Source: Rhabdobacter roseus | Lineage (GTDB): Bacteria; Bacteroidota; Bacteroidia; Cytophagales; Spirosomataceae | Direction of reading: 5' to 3' | DNA length: 64,000 nt | Assembly: GCF_014202275.1 (NCBI RefSeq) | Contig: NZ_JACHGF010000009.1 | Coordinates: forward strand, 62,001-126,000 | In this document: positions 47,499 to 57,230 of the stretch, in pieces | Layout: the number at the start of each line of letters is the position of its first letter | How positions within the stretch are numbered: the first letter of the stretch is position 1 | The notes under the pieces: model-generated | The model's input: the letters and a program-made list of their open reading frames with translations, nothing else | The model's database searches: none | Told to the model about the DNA's origin: nothing | Program-made: the position numbers and the translations under genes

Positions 47499-48542
47499 AT
47501 GGCCTTGCCCACGCAGCGCAAACGTATCTTCCTGCTGCACCTTTCGTTCTGGTGCCTGTACTTCTCGTTCTTTTTGTACCAGATCACCTCCGTGCGGCCC
47601 GGCCACGTCGTAGACCTCCAACGCGCTTTCTGGGACGCCCTCACGCACGTGCTTTTCATGGCACTCATTGCCTACGTCAACTACTTCTACTTTCTGCCGC
47701 GTTTTTTGGCCCACAAAAAGGCAGGCAGGTACCTGCTCGAATTCATCGGGCCGCTGGTGCTGCTCATTGGGTTAAATATCGCGGTGAAACGGCTCATTTA
47801 CGGAGGTACCTCGCTGCCCGCGGCGAGCTTTCTTTATACCAGTCGTTTTGTGGTGCAGCACGTCATCAGTACCCTGTTTATTGTGGCTTTTATAAGTACC
47901 CTGAAGCTCGCTGAGGGCTGGTTTGAGTTGGAAGCCAACAAAAAAGAAATCGAAAACGAGCGACTGAACGCCGAGCTGCGCTTCCTGAAAGCCCAGATCA
48001 ATCCGCATTTTTTGTTCAATACCCTCAACAACCTTTACTACCTGGCCTTTACGCAGTCGCCCAATACCACGGAGGTCATCGCCAAGCTCTCGCAGATGAT
48101 GCGCTACATGATTCACGACTCCAACCACCCCAAGGTACCTTTGAGCAAGGAAATCGAGTACATGCAAAACTACATCAGCCTTGAGCAGCTCCGGCTCAAC
48201 AACCAAATCCCGATTGGCTTTGAGGTACTGGGCAACCCCAGCCAGGTACTCATCGTACCGTTTATTTTTATTACCTTTCTGGAAAATGCGTTTAAACACG
48301 GCGTGAGTAATAACTTTGCCGAAGCCTGGGTAAACGTCCGGATCGAGATCGAAGGTACCCAATGTACCTACCGGGTCGAGAACAGCAAACTACCCGCCGC
48401 CGACGCCCTGGGGGAAAAATCGGGCATTGGCCTGCAAAACCTGGAGCGGCGCCTGCAGCTGAGCTACCCGCACCAGCACGAGCTCCGGATCGAAGACACG
48501 CCCGAGCTTTATAGCGTACAACTGACCTTAAGCCTGGAATGA
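47499..48542 (+). CDS. LytS-type sensor histidine kinase (His_kinase/PF06580)
   Basis: This 347-residue protein has four membrane helices (about 8-30, 45-68, 78-97 and 118-137), then a coiled coil. The kinase motif LKAQINPHFLFNTLNNLYYL holds the phospho-accepting His170. The HATPase region has FLENAFKHGV and GIGLQNLERRL. It forms a two-component system with the LytTR regulator that overlaps it by four bases (ATGA). The signal is unknown. Confidence 0.94.
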   Translation: MALPTQRKRIFLLHLSFWCLYFSFFLYQITSVRPGHVVDLQRAFWDALTHVLFMALIAYVNYFYFLPRFLAHKKAGRYLLEFIGPLVLLIGLNIAVKRLIYGGTSLPAASFLYTSRFVVQHVISTLFIVAFISTLKLAEGWFELEANKKEIENERLNAELRFLKAQINPHFLFNTLNNLYYLAFTQSPNTTEVIAKLSQMMRYMIHDSNHPKVPLSKEIEYMQNYISLEQLRLNNQIPIGFEVLGNPSQVLIVPFIFITFLENAFKHGVSNNFAEAWVNVRIEIEGTQCTYRVENSKLPAADALGEKSGIGLQNLERRLQLSYPHQHELRIEDTPELYSVQLTLSLE

Positions 48543-49276
48543 GCTACACCTGCCTGATTGTGGAAGACGAGCCGCTGGCGCGGAGCCTCATGGAGCAGTA
48601 CGTGCAGAAAGTACCCGACCTGCGCCTAGTGCAGGCCTGCGCCAGCCCCCTGGTAGCCATCGAGGTACTTCGGCAAACGCCCGTTGACATGCTGTTTCTG
48701 GACATCAACATGCCCGAGATTACGGGGATTACGCTGCTCAAAATCCTGCAAAAAAAGCCGCTCGTGGTACTCACTACCGCCTACTCCGACTACGCCCTGG
48801 AAGGCTACGAGCTCGACGTGGCCGACTACCTCCTTAAGCCCATTACGTTTGAGCGCTTCCTGAAGGCCATTGAGAAAGTGACGCAGCGGCTAAGTAGCTC
48901 ACGCGGCCCCGCCCCCGACAAAAGTACCAAGCCTGAAAACGGCGCGTCAGCTTTTATTTTTGTCAAAGACGGTACCAAGCTCGTGAAGGTACGGCTTAGC
49001 GACATCCGCTACATCGAAGGCCTGAAAGACTACGTGGGGATTTACACGAAAGAGAAGAAAATCGTGACCCTGCAAACCCTCAAAGCGCTGGAAACGCAGC
49101 TGCCCGAGGAGCAGTTTATCCGGATTCATAATTCGTACATCGTGGCCTTCGATGCCATCGACGCCATTGACAAAGAGAAAGTCCAGATCGGGAGTATCTT
49201 TTTGCCCATCAGCGACACCTACCGCAAGTCCTTCAAGGAATTTATCGACCGTCACCACCTGGGCAGCAGCTACTGA
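48539..49276 (+). CDS. LytTR family response regulator
   Basis: This 245-residue protein has a receiver domain (about 1-120) with acidic DE residues at 10-11, phospho-accepting Asp55 (MLFLDINMPE) and Lys in LLKP. A LytTR DNA-binding domain (about 140-240) has VKVRLSDIRYIEGLKDYV and FIRIHNSYIV. It is translationally coupled to the kinase. LytTR regulators bind direct repeats near promoters; the divergent outer-membrane gene is a candidate target. Confidence 0.95.
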   Translation: MSYTCLIVEDEPLARSLMEQYVQKVPDLRLVQACASPLVAIEVLRQTPVDMLFLDINMPEITGITLLKILQKKPLVVLTTAYSDYALEGYELDVADYLLKPITFERFLKAIEKVTQRLSSSRGPAPDKSTKPENGASAFIFVKDGTKLVKVRLSDIRYIEGLKDYVGIYTKEKKIVTLQTLKALETQLPEEQFIRIHNSYIVAFDAIDAIDKEKVQIGSIFLPISDTYRKSFKEFIDRHHLGSSY

Positions 49277-49360
49277 GGGGTACTTGAGCAGGGGGTAGTT
49301 TGGAGGTACTTTTTAGTAAGCCCCGTTGTTCTTTCTTTCCAACCTATATTCCTATTAAAA

Positions 49361-49392
49361 TGATAAAGCCCGACTTAGGTCAGGCTTTATCA
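49361..49392. terminator. bidirectional terminator after the LytTR regulator
   Basis: TGATAAAGCC-c-GAC pairs with GTC-a-GGCTTTATCA across a TTAG loop. Flanking A- and T-rich stretches let it serve both convergent genes. Confidence 0.75.
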
Positions 49393-49409
49393 AAAAACGT
49401 TTTTGAGTA

Positions 49410-49925
49410 CTAATTGATTTTATCATATACGAGCTTCATCGTATGCTCGCCGGAGATTGAGTTCAAATTGACCTGGACAGAAATAGACTTTCCCTCATTG
49501 ATCAACTTCCAAACCTCTGTTATTTTTATTTCTGTTTCTTCCCCATCATTCATATCAAATCTTTTAACCGATTTAACAGTCATCGTTTCGCCATCGTCTG
49601 ACCACCTTGCGGCAGACTTCTCCCTTGGGGTCCCGACAAGAGTTACTTCACTCGCCTTACCGTCGAAGGTTAGTTTTTCTTGTCTTGCAACCAGCGTACC
49701 GTCATGAAACGCGCTTGCGACTTCTACAGTTAGAAAATCCGCATGTCCGGCTATTTTCATTGTTTCAGACAATACATGATCTTCCTCTGCGAAAATACAA
49801 ACAGGAAACTGTGTAATTTCACTTTTCAACGCATTCAACTTCCACTCACCGGAAAAGTTGGCCCGATCTGCGGTCATGCTTGATAATGTAAAGAACGCAG
49901 CGGTCAACAAGAGCACCGACTTCAT
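49410..49925 (-). CDS. secreted lipocalin-like protein, unknown function
   Basis: ATG 49925 (MKSVLLLTAAFFTLSS) gives 171 residues with a likely signal peptide; ATG 49964 adds 13 residues. The mature part begins NFSGEWKLNALKSE, a pattern common in lipocalin-like and DUF-type beta-barrel proteins. Alternating strands such as TEIKITEVWKLINEGKSISV follow. Ligand and role are unknown. Base composition is lower in GC than neighbouring core genes. Confidence 0.7.
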   Translation of the reverse strand: MKSVLLLTAAFFTLSSMTADRANFSGEWKLNALKSEITQFPVCIFAEEDHVLSETMKIAGHADFLTVEVASAFHDGTLVARQEKLTFDGKASEVTLVGTPREKSAARWSDDGETMTVKSVKRFDMNDGEETEIKITEVWKLINEGKSISVQVNLNSISGEHTMKLVYDKIN

Positions 49926-50025
49926 ACCTGCAAATTTTGTAACAATTTTTTGGCCGTAGCTCATAAATAATGGCTTTAAAGGTTTAATATTTCAACTTTT
50001 TACTTGATCGGTTAATCCCAATTTT

Positions 50026-51039
50026 TCAACATCCTCCATATCTGGGTATGGCATAAATCACGTTGCCCGAAACATATAAATTAAAGACCTTCTCTTCTAG
50101 GGAAGGAAGGATCAGTTTCCACGTTTTTCCCTGGTCGGATGATCTAAAAATGCCGGTAGGATGACCACAAAAGAGGTACTCACCACTCTGAACAATGGAG
50201 GCAATGAAAAGGCTTGCCGGAAGGTCCTCGTCAATGGACTGCCACGTTTTACCGCCGTCGTAGGAAGTCCGCACCCTTCTGGTTTCTGACTCGGTATTAC
50301 AAGTGATGGCCGCGAATCCGCCCTTGATGCGTTCAATAGCAATGCCTACCCCGCCCTCACTAATCACCAAATTCCAGTTTTCTCCCGCATCGGTCGATCG
50401 GATGATTCCCTCCTGGCTCGTCGCCAGAAGTACCCCGTTTGACTCTACCACTTTCATGACCCAGCCTCCGGTATGGACTTGCTTCCAATCTTTTCCACGG
50501 TTTGTGGATTTAAAAAGGCCCCGGTCGGAGCCGACGAAAACGGTACCTTTAAACGTTTCAAAAACGGTACGTACCTGTGTCTCCTGTAAATTCGTGAACA
50601 TGGGCAACCAGGCACTTGTTGCGTTTATTTTTTGTAAGAAGTACCCTCCGTAATTGTAGGCAAATAGCCCAGTTTTACCCGGAGCGAGGCTGCTAGGTAC
50701 CTCAGGGGAAATTTCTTTTTCCCAAAAAGGAGTTGTGGAATTGGGTTTACTGCGATAGATCCCATTTTCAGCACGTACATAGAGCTCATTGTCTTTTTCA
50801 ACGAAACCATCCCTCTGAATACCATCCGCCTGCAAATGTACGGGCAGCCCTTCGCTGATGTCCTGCCAGGTCTGTCCGCCATCGGTGGACTTAAAAATGA
50901 TGTTTGCAGCTACGGTCTTATCACTTTTTTGCTTTTGCTGACTATCCGGGAGAGGAGCTGACTGTAGACTTTCTAAAGCGTGATCGCTGGCCAATGGGAA
51001 CTGAAAAAAGAGCAAAAAAGCAAGGTTATGGATTTTCAT
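50026..51039 (-). CDS. exported BNR-repeat/propeller protein
   Basis: This 337-residue protein has an N-terminal hydrophobic segment, likely a signal peptide. At least four BNR/Asp-box-like repeats follow: FKSTDGGQTW, FKSTNRGKDW, IRSTDAGENW and FRSSDQGKTW. These form a beta-propeller in sialidases and VPS10/Ycf48-like proteins. No catalytic residues for a sialidase were seen, so a binding or assembly role is more likely. It is divergent from the winged-helix regulator. Confidence 0.85.
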   Translation of the reverse strand: MKIHNLAFLLFFQFPLASDHALESLQSAPLPDSQQKQKSDKTVAANIIFKSTDGGQTWQDISEGLPVHLQADGIQRDGFVEKDNELYVRAENGIYRSKPNSTTPFWEKEISPEVPSSLAPGKTGLFAYNYGGYFLQKINATSAWLPMFTNLQETQVRTVFETFKGTVFVGSDRGLFKSTNRGKDWKQVHTGGWVMKVVESNGVLLATSQEGIIRSTDAGENWNLVISEGGVGIAIERIKGGFAAITCNTESETRRVRTSYDGGKTWQSIDEDLPASLFIASIVQSGEYLFCGHPTGIFRSSDQGKTWKLILPSLEEKVFNLYVSGNVIYAIPRYGGC

Positions 51040-51151
51040 GACTAAAATTGGTTTGGTGAAATAATAGCGTAAAATTGTTTTAACTTCACATAGCCAAATG
51101 TAGGTGCCTGCGTGGCCACTCTTTGTAAATCAATCGTAAAAAGAAATGTAA

Positions 51152-52294
51152 ATGCGTGTAAATTCTGCTTTTACTGGCTTTTTCACCAACCGGTTGGCGG
51201 TGGGGTCTGGCCTTGTGATGGTGTTGCTTGCGGTTGTTTTTAGCGCCTCATCGTTCACTGAACTACCCGACCGCGACGTACGGGCGAAGCAAGTGAACCT
51301 CATCATCCGCCAAACGGGCCATCGGTTGCTGCTACAGGCCGGTGACTCAACCTCCCGGGTATTGCCCGTTACCGAGAGTAAGGAAGGTACCTTTCTGCTC
51401 CGGTTCGAAAAAGAATTCGTTTTTAACCACGACTCCCTCCTGGCGCTGTCCCAGGGCTTACTTCCCAAAACACAGTTCCCTTCGGGTTACACCGTTACGG
51501 TACATGATTGCCTGAAAGGCGGCATCGTTTATGGCTTTCAGGTAAATAATACCTCACCAGACATCCTGGCTTGCACGGGCAGAAGCCAGCCCCCAGGTTG
51601 TTACACCATTGAATTTGCCTTTCCGGATTTTTATGAGAATACAAAACAGAAAAAAGCTGACAGCGACCCGCTGATGGAATCAGTGAAGGTAGATTCTCAG
51701 GGAGCCAATCCAACACTAGAAGAAGCAAAAACGACAACCTTTAACTATACCAACAGCCAGCGGGCTAAGGAGCTTAAATCAGTTAGAGCGGACACTGAGG
51801 AAGTCAATCCAACTCCTGAAGCATTAAAACCGACAGCTTTTGGCTACCCATTCATCAATGTGGTTTTTAGCGGTATTCTGGTGTTGCTGGGTGTTACCTT
51901 GCTGATTGGGCGTTTTGGGAAAATTGTAAAACCCGCGCCCGAGCAGAATCACAACCACACCATCACAAAGGAGTCGGCTCCGGAATTGGCTGCGCTCGGA
52001 AAATTTTTATTCAATGTAAAGGGGCAGCGCTTGCTTTTGGGAAGCGAGATGATAAGTCTCACCGACAAAGAATGCCAGGTTCTGCGATTGCTTCACCAAA
52101 ACTTCGGGGAACTGATCCCCCGCGAAACGCTGATGCAGGAAGTCTGGATCAACGAGGGGGTCATCACCGGTCGCAGCCTAGACATGTTTGTATCGAAACT
52201 TCGAAAGAAATTAAGCCTTGATCCTGAGCTCAGAATCACGAATATTCACGGGAAGGGGTATAAGTTGGAAATACCTGAAAAACAGATTATTTAA
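51152..52294 (+). CDS. membrane-anchored winged-helix regulator
   Basis: This 380-residue protein has an N-terminal helix (about 17-37), a periplasmic domain (about 38-235), a second helix (about 236-255) and a C-terminal OmpR-type winged-helix domain (about 288-376, with LTDKECQVLRLL and RSLDMFVSKLRKKL). It has no receiver domain, so it may sense directly through its periplasmic part. That part has an internal duplication: residues 177-199 and 210-232 share SV-x-D-x(5)-NPT-x(2)-A-x(2)-T-x-F-x-Y. The adjacent BNR protein may be its target. Related ToxR proteins have the DNA-binding domain at the other end. Confidence 0.83.
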   Translation: MRVNSAFTGFFTNRLAVGSGLVMVLLAVVFSASSFTELPDRDVRAKQVNLIIRQTGHRLLLQAGDSTSRVLPVTESKEGTFLLRFEKEFVFNHDSLLALSQGLLPKTQFPSGYTVTVHDCLKGGIVYGFQVNNTSPDILACTGRSQPPGCYTIEFAFPDFYENTKQKKADSDPLMESVKVDSQGANPTLEEAKTTTFNYTNSQRAKELKSVRADTEEVNPTPEALKPTAFGYPFINVVFSGILVLLGVTLLIGRFGKIVKPAPEQNHNHTITKESAPELAALGKFLFNVKGQRLLLGSEMISLTDKECQVLRLLHQNFGELIPRETLMQEVWINEGVITGRSLDMFVSKLRKKLSLDPELRITNIHGKGYKLEIPEKQII

Positions 52295-52354
52295 AATCCA
52301 AAGCGTTTGTCGCTGCCCCTTGTCTTGGCTCGTGCGTTTTTTTTCAAGCTAACC

Positions 52355-52399
52355 CCGATTTCCAATCGGCGGTTGCCTCCACTCGCGTTTCCAACGCGA
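52355..52399. repeat. REP pair in a 270-bp gene-free gap
   Basis: CCGATT-TCC-AATCGG (52355-52369) and TCGCGTT-TCC-AACGCGA (52383-52399) have identical TCC loops. The second matches the stem of the RAYT-flanking REPs about 8 kb away. Confidence 0.75.
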
Positions 52400-52567
52400 A
52401 TGCACAGCGACAAAGTACCCCAGGCTACACGTCGTTCGGGGTACTTGGCCGTAGGCTCGTCTATGAGAGTGAGTAGATTCCGGCGGGGAGGTACTTACTT
52501 TAAAAATATCCGTCCGTTGGCAGCGTTTATCAAACTACGTAATTAACCTCTTCTAAAACAATAACGA

Positions 52568-53101
52568 ATGAACCGTAGAGAAGCCGTTCAGAAAATCACC
52601 TTCCTGATGGGAGGTATGCTTTCGGCCCCCGTCATGGCGGGTATCTTGGGCGAAAAGCTCAACGCCGGTCCCAGCCTCCAGATTACGGCCGAGCAGGAAG
52701 CCCTGCTGGCTGAAGTGGCCGACGTCATTATCCCTACTACCAGTACCCCCGGAGCCAAGGCCGCCGGGGCCGAGCAGTTCATCATCCGCGTCCTGCGCGA
52801 CTGCTACCCCCTGGCCGACCAGGAAAAATTCTACACGAGCCTAACCCAGCTCAACACCGACAGCAAAGGTACCTTTGGGAAAAGCTTCACGGAGCTCGAC
52901 GCCGCCCAGAAAAACCAGCTGGTAAAACAACTCACCACCAAAGACACGGCCTTTTTCCGCCGCCTCAAGGAGCTCACTGTGACGGGCTACTTTACCTCCG
53001 AGATCGGTGCTACGCAGGCGCTGGAGTACCTGCCCGTGCCCGGCCGGTTCGAGGCGTGTATTCCGTACAAACCCGGCCAGAAAGCCTGGGCGCTGGGCTA
53101 A
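52568..53101 (+). CDS. gluconate 2-dehydrogenase subunit 3 family protein
   Basis: This 177-residue protein starts MNRREAVQKITFLMGG, a leader with two arginines that may be a Tat-like signal without a full consensus. The core has LLAEVADVIIPTTSTPGAKAAG and the conserved acid/Gly pattern of the GMC small subunit. It lies 53 bp upstream of a GMC oxidoreductase, so the two probably form one dehydrogenase complex in the periplasm. The substrate is unknown. Confidence 0.92.
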   Translation: MNRREAVQKITFLMGGMLSAPVMAGILGEKLNAGPSLQITAEQEALLAEVADVIIPTTSTPGAKAAGAEQFIIRVLRDCYPLADQEKFYTSLTQLNTDSKGTFGKSFTELDAAQKNQLVKQLTTKDTAFFRRLKELTVTGYFTSEIGATQALEYLPVPGRFEACIPYKPGQKAWALG

Positions 53102-53154
53102 AAGTACCCCTACTTATTCTCTCTCTATCTGTCATTTAAAGATTCCCAAGCATT

Positions 53155-54870
53155 ATGTCGTATTTAAATATTGATGCCGTCAAGGACATGACCTACGACG
53201 CCATCGTGGTGGGCTCGGGCGTGTCGGGTGGCTGGGCCGCCAAGGAACTCACCGAAAAGGGCCTCAAGGTACTTATGCTGGAGCGCGGCAAGCAGCTCGA
53301 ACACGTCACGGGCTACGAAAATGCCCTGAAAGCGCCCTGGCAAATGCAGTACAATGGCCGCCTCACCGAAGTGCAAAAGGAAACGCACCCCAAGCTCTCG
53401 CGCGACTACCCCTACAACGAAATGACCGAGAAGTACTGGATGAACGACTCGGACTCCCTCTACAAGGAAGAAAAACGCTTCGACTGGTTCCGGCCCAACA
53501 TCGTGGGCGGCAAGTCGATCATGTGGGGGCGGCAAACGTACCGCTGGAGCGACATCGACTTTGAGGCCAACGCCAAGGAAGGCATTGCGGTGGACTGGCC
53601 CATTCGGTACAAAGACATTGCGCCCTGGTACAGCTACGTAGAAAAACACGTGGGGATTTCGGGCGAGAAGCTGGGCCTGCCCCAACTACCCGACAGCGAG
53701 TTTTTGCCGCCGATGGAGATGTTTTGCGTGGAGAAAGAAGTACGGAAACGCATCGAGAAAAACTTTCCCGGCCGGGTGATGACCATCGGGCGCGTGGCCA
53801 ACCTCTCGGCCGCCGGAAAAGCCCAGACGGGCATCGGGCGGGCCGCCTGCCAGTACCGCAACCAGTGCTCGCTGGGTTGCCCCTACGGCGCGTACTTCAG
53901 CACGCAGTCGTGTACCTTGCCGCCCGCCGCCAAGACGGGCCGTCTGACGCTCCGTCCCGACTCGATGGTGACCAACGTGCTCTACGACAAAGACAAACAA
54001 AAAGCCACCGGCGTGCGCGTGGTGGACGCCGTCACGCTCGAAACGCGCGAGTACCTGGCCTCACTGATTTTTGTGTGTGCCAGTACGCTGGGCTCGACCG
54101 CCCTGCTGCTGAACTCCACCTCCGACCGCTTCCCCAACGGGCTGGGCAACGACTCGGGGCAGCTCGGCCACAACCTCATGGACCACCACTTCCGCACGGG
54201 AGCCAGCGGCGAGTGGGAAGGCGACCTCGACAAGTACTACTACGGCCGCCGCGCCAACGGGATCTACGTACCGCGCTACCGCAACATCGGCAACGACAAG
54301 CGTGACTACCTGCGGGGCTTTGGCTACCAGGGCCGCGGCAGCCGCGAAAACTGGCAGCGCGGCATCGCCGAGCTCAGCTTTGGAGTAGACTTCAAGGAGG
54401 AAATGACCACGCCCGGCGGCTGGCAAATGGGCCTGGGTGGCTTCGGCGAAACCCTGCCCTACTACGAAAACCGCATGTACCTCGACAAAACCGAGAAAGA
54501 CAAATGGGGCATGCCGCTGGTGGTATTCGACGCCGACCTGCGCGAAAACGAACATAAGATGCGGGTGGATATGAAGAACGACGCCGCCGAAATGCTCGAA
54601 GCTGCGGGCCTCAAAAATGTTCGGACCAACGACCGGGGCTCGTACCTGGGCATGGCCATCCACGAGATGGGTACCGCCCGCATGGGCCGCGATCCCAAAA
54701 CGTCGGTGCTCAACGGCAACAACCAGGTACATGCCGTCAAGAACGTATTCGTGACCGACGGGGCCTGCATGACCTCTGCCTCCTGCGTGAACCCTTCACT
54801 GACCTACATGGCCCTGACGGCCCGCGCCGCCGACTTCGCCGTGAAAGAGCTCAATAAGAAGAATTTGTAA
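53155..54870 (+). CDS. GMC family oxidoreductase
   Basis: This 571-residue FAD enzyme has the dinucleotide fold GSGVSGGWAAKEL (22-34). It has a cysteine-rich stretch with GIGRAACQYRNQCSLGCPYGA, a GMC C-terminal region with AIHEMGTARMG, and SASCVNPSLTYMALTARA near the end. It oxidises alcohols or sugars, passing electrons on via the small subunit encoded upstream or a cytochrome not in view. No signal peptide is visible; export by piggyback on the small subunit is possible. Confidence 0.93.
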   Translation: MSYLNIDAVKDMTYDAIVVGSGVSGGWAAKELTEKGLKVLMLERGKQLEHVTGYENALKAPWQMQYNGRLTEVQKETHPKLSRDYPYNEMTEKYWMNDSDSLYKEEKRFDWFRPNIVGGKSIMWGRQTYRWSDIDFEANAKEGIAVDWPIRYKDIAPWYSYVEKHVGISGEKLGLPQLPDSEFLPPMEMFCVEKEVRKRIEKNFPGRVMTIGRVANLSAAGKAQTGIGRAACQYRNQCSLGCPYGAYFSTQSCTLPPAAKTGRLTLRPDSMVTNVLYDKDKQKATGVRVVDAVTLETREYLASLIFVCASTLGSTALLLNSTSDRFPNGLGNDSGQLGHNLMDHHFRTGASGEWEGDLDKYYYGRRANGIYVPRYRNIGNDKRDYLRGFGYQGRGSRENWQRGIAELSFGVDFKEEMTTPGGWQMGLGGFGETLPYYENRMYLDKTEKDKWGMPLVVFDADLRENEHKMRVDMKNDAAEMLEAAGLKNVRTNDRGSYLGMAIHEMGTARMGRDPKTSVLNGNNQVHAVKNVFVTDGACMTSASCVNPSLTYMALTARAADFAVKELNKKNL

Positions 54871-54888
54871 ATCAGCCTTTTTTTATCC

Positions 54889-54924
54889 CGGAGGTTTATC
54901 GCAAGGTAAGCCTCCGTTTTTTTT
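54889..54924 (+). terminator. Rho-independent terminator after the GMC gene
   Basis: CGGAGG / CCTCCG, extended by TTA / TAA inside, has an eight-base loop and a run of eight T. Confidence 0.85.
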
Positions 54925-54956
54925 CTGATCCACTTTCGTTTTAGCAACTACCTACG

Positions 54957-55832
54957 ATGAAAAAAACAACTACCCTGTTTCTCTGCTTGCTAGGGCTCTG
55001 CGCCTACGCCCAGCCCAGCCAGCTCAAAGAAAGCCTGACGATTAAAAGTACCACCCTGGGCAAGGACGTGAAGTACAGCATCTACCTGCCCGCGGGCTAC
55101 GAGCAGTCCAACCGAGGCTACCCGATCTTGTACCTGCTCCACGGCTACTCCGACGACGAAACCGGCTGGACGCAGTTTGGCGAGGCCGACCGCCTGGCCG
55201 ACGAAGCCATCGGGAGCGGGAAGGCCGCGCCGATGATCATCGCCATGCCCGACGGCGGCGTGAGCTGGTACATCAACAGCGCCGACGGCAAGCAGAAGTA
55301 CGAGGATTTTTTCATCAACGAATTCATACCCCACATTGAAAAAACCTACCGCGTGCGGGCCCAGAAACGCTACCGGGCCATTGCGGGGCTTTCGATGGGT
55401 GGCTACGGTACCCTCGTCATGGCCCTCAAGCACCCCGACCTCTTTGCCGCCGCCGCCCCGCTGAGCGCGGGGGTACTTACCGACGACGAACTGGTGGCCT
55501 CGCCCGACGACAACTGGAACCGGGTTTTCGCGCTTCCCTACGGCAAAGACCTGAAAGGAAAAGACCGGCTTTCGGAGCACTACTACCGCAACTCTCCGCT
55601 CAAAATGGTGGCCACTGCCAACGTAGAAGACCTTAAGAAGGTACGCTACTACATCGACTGCGGCGACGACGACTTCCTCATCAAAGGCAACATGGCGCTG
55701 CACGCCGCCCTGATCGACCAGAAAATCCCGCACGAATTTCGCGTTCGCGACGGCGGCCACACCTGGACCTACTGGCGCACGGCCCTGCCCGAGGTACTTT
55801 CGTTTGTAAGCGACAGCTTTCACCAGAAGTAA
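54957..55832 (+). CDS. secreted esterase (esterase D / feruloyl esterase-like)
   Basis: This 291-residue alpha/beta-hydrolase has a signal peptide (ending AYAQ). YLLHGYSDDETGW forms the oxyanion region, the nucleophile is Ser146 in GLSMGGYG, and the His is in DGGHTWTYW. It resembles the esterase/antigen-85 family, which cleaves esters of sugars or hydroxycinnamates. It is preceded and followed by terminators, so it is probably monocistronic. Confidence 0.92.
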   Translation: MKKTTTLFLCLLGLCAYAQPSQLKESLTIKSTTLGKDVKYSIYLPAGYEQSNRGYPILYLLHGYSDDETGWTQFGEADRLADEAIGSGKAAPMIIAMPDGGVSWYINSADGKQKYEDFFINEFIPHIEKTYRVRAQKRYRAIAGLSMGGYGTLVMALKHPDLFAAAAPLSAGVLTDDELVASPDDNWNRVFALPYGKDLKGKDRLSEHYYRNSPLKMVATANVEDLKKVRYYIDCGDDDFLIKGNMALHAALIDQKIPHEFRVRDGGHTWTYWRTALPEVLSFVSDSFHQK

Positions 55833-55870
55833 GGTACCTATTGAAATAAATAATAAAGTACCCCTTATAA

Positions 55871-55909
55871 CGCCAAGTACCTCCGAAGGTCGTTCGGAGG
55901 TACTTGGCG
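55871..55909. terminator. perfect 17-bp GTAC hairpin terminator
   Basis: A perfect 17-bp stem (55871-55887 with 55893-55909, loop GGTCG) begins CGCCAAGTACCTCCGAA, holding AAGTACCT on one arm and AGGTACTT on the other. A T-rich stretch (TATGGTTTTTATTTT) follows. It separates the convergent esterase and amtB genes. Confidence 0.88.
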
Positions 55910-55928
55910 TATGGTTTTTATTTTAAGA

Positions 55929-57170
55929 CTAAATCGTATTGTAAACCGTTTCGCCGTGCTCGTAGATGTCGAGACCTTCCTCTTCCACGCGCTGCGACTC
56001 GCGCAGGCCGACGGTCATTTTGATGGCACCGAACAGCAGGAACGAAGCGGCTAGTACCCACGCCATGGTGGCAAATACCCCAATGGCCTGCACGCCCAGC
56101 TGCGCAAAGCCGCCACCATTGAGCAGTCCGCCTTCGGTAGCAAATACCCCCACCAGCAAGGTACCTACGGCTCCGCAGATGCCGTGTACCGAAACTGCTC
56201 CGACGGGATCATCGACTTTCAGCGTACGCTCCACAAATTCCAGGGCAAATACCAGCACCACGCCAGAGATGGCTCCGATGATGGCCGCACTTCCCAGCGA
56301 AACCGCCGCACAACCCGCCGTGATGCCTACCAGTCCGCCCAGGGCACCGTTGAGCGTAATGCTCAGTGAAGGACGCTTGTAGCGCATCCAGGAAATGATC
56401 ATAGAAGCCAGCGCTCCCGCCGCGGCGGCCAGGTTGGTGGTGGCAAAGATGTGCGAAATCGCCAGGGCGTTGTCCTTGCCGGAAGCCGCCAGCTGTGAGC
56501 CGGGGTTGAACCCAAACCAGCCCAGCCACAGAATGAATACCCCCAGCGCCCCCAGTACCAGGTTGTGGCCCGGAATAGCCTTGGGCTTGCCGTTGACGTA
56601 CTTGCCTATACGAGGGCCCAGCAGCGCCGCTCCTACCAGGGCCGCCCAGCCGCCTACGGAGTGTACTACCGTTGAACCGGCGAAGTCGATGAAGCCCATT
56701 TCTGACAGCCAGCCCCCGCCCCAGGTCCAGTGGCCCGAGATGGGATAAATCACCAGCGTGATCACAAGGCTGTAGATCAGGTAAGCCCCGAAGCGGGTCC
56801 GCTCGGCCATCGCTCCTGATACAATGGTGGCCGCCGTGGCGGCAAATACCGTCTGGAACATCAGCTTCGTGACCTCCGGAATGCCGTCTATGGTTTCGGG
56901 ACCATAAAAAAGGTTGATACTGCCAATGAAGCCCGCGATGTCTTCTCCAAACATGATGCTGTAACCCAGCGCCCAGAAAGCCAGCGACCCTACGGCAAAG
57001 TCCATCATGTTTTTCATGAGAATATTGGCGGCGTTTTTGGAGCGGGTAAATCCGACCTCCACCAGGGCGAAGCCCGCCTGCATGAACATAACCAAACACG
57101 TAGCGATCAGTACCCACATGTTATCGATGGACATAGCGATGTCACTTACGGTTGTAGAAATATCTTCCAT
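55929..57170 (-). CDS. amtB: ammonium transporter
   Basis: This 413-residue membrane protein has 11 or more helices. The Amt motifs GFALVEVGFTRSKNAANILMKN (part shown: RSKNAANIL) and VHSVGGWAALVGA are visible, with the pore His pair in VHSVGG and in VHGICGAVG. It conducts ammonium or ammonia. It lies 60 bp downstream of the P-II gene and probably shares its operon. There is no N-terminal signal extension. Confidence 0.97.
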   Translation of the reverse strand: MEDISTTVSDIAMSIDNMWVLIATCLVMFMQAGFALVEVGFTRSKNAANILMKNMMDFAVGSLAFWALGYSIMFGEDIAGFIGSINLFYGPETIDGIPEVTKLMFQTVFAATAATIVSGAMAERTRFGAYLIYSLVITLVIYPISGHWTWGGGWLSEMGFIDFAGSTVVHSVGGWAALVGAALLGPRIGKYVNGKPKAIPGHNLVLGALGVFILWLGWFGFNPGSQLAASGKDNALAISHIFATTNLAAAAGALASMIISWMRYKRPSLSITLNGALGGLVGITAGCAAVSLGSAAIIGAISGVVLVFALEFVERTLKVDDPVGAVSVHGICGAVGTLLVGVFATEGGLLNGGGFAQLGVQAIGVFATMAWVLAASFLLFGAIKMTVGLRESQRVEEEGLDIYEHGETVYNTI

Positions 57171-57230
57171 ATTTAGAATTCGTTGTAAATCTAGAGTTAG
57201 GTGTTGTATAGGGATTGGATCAGATCATCA

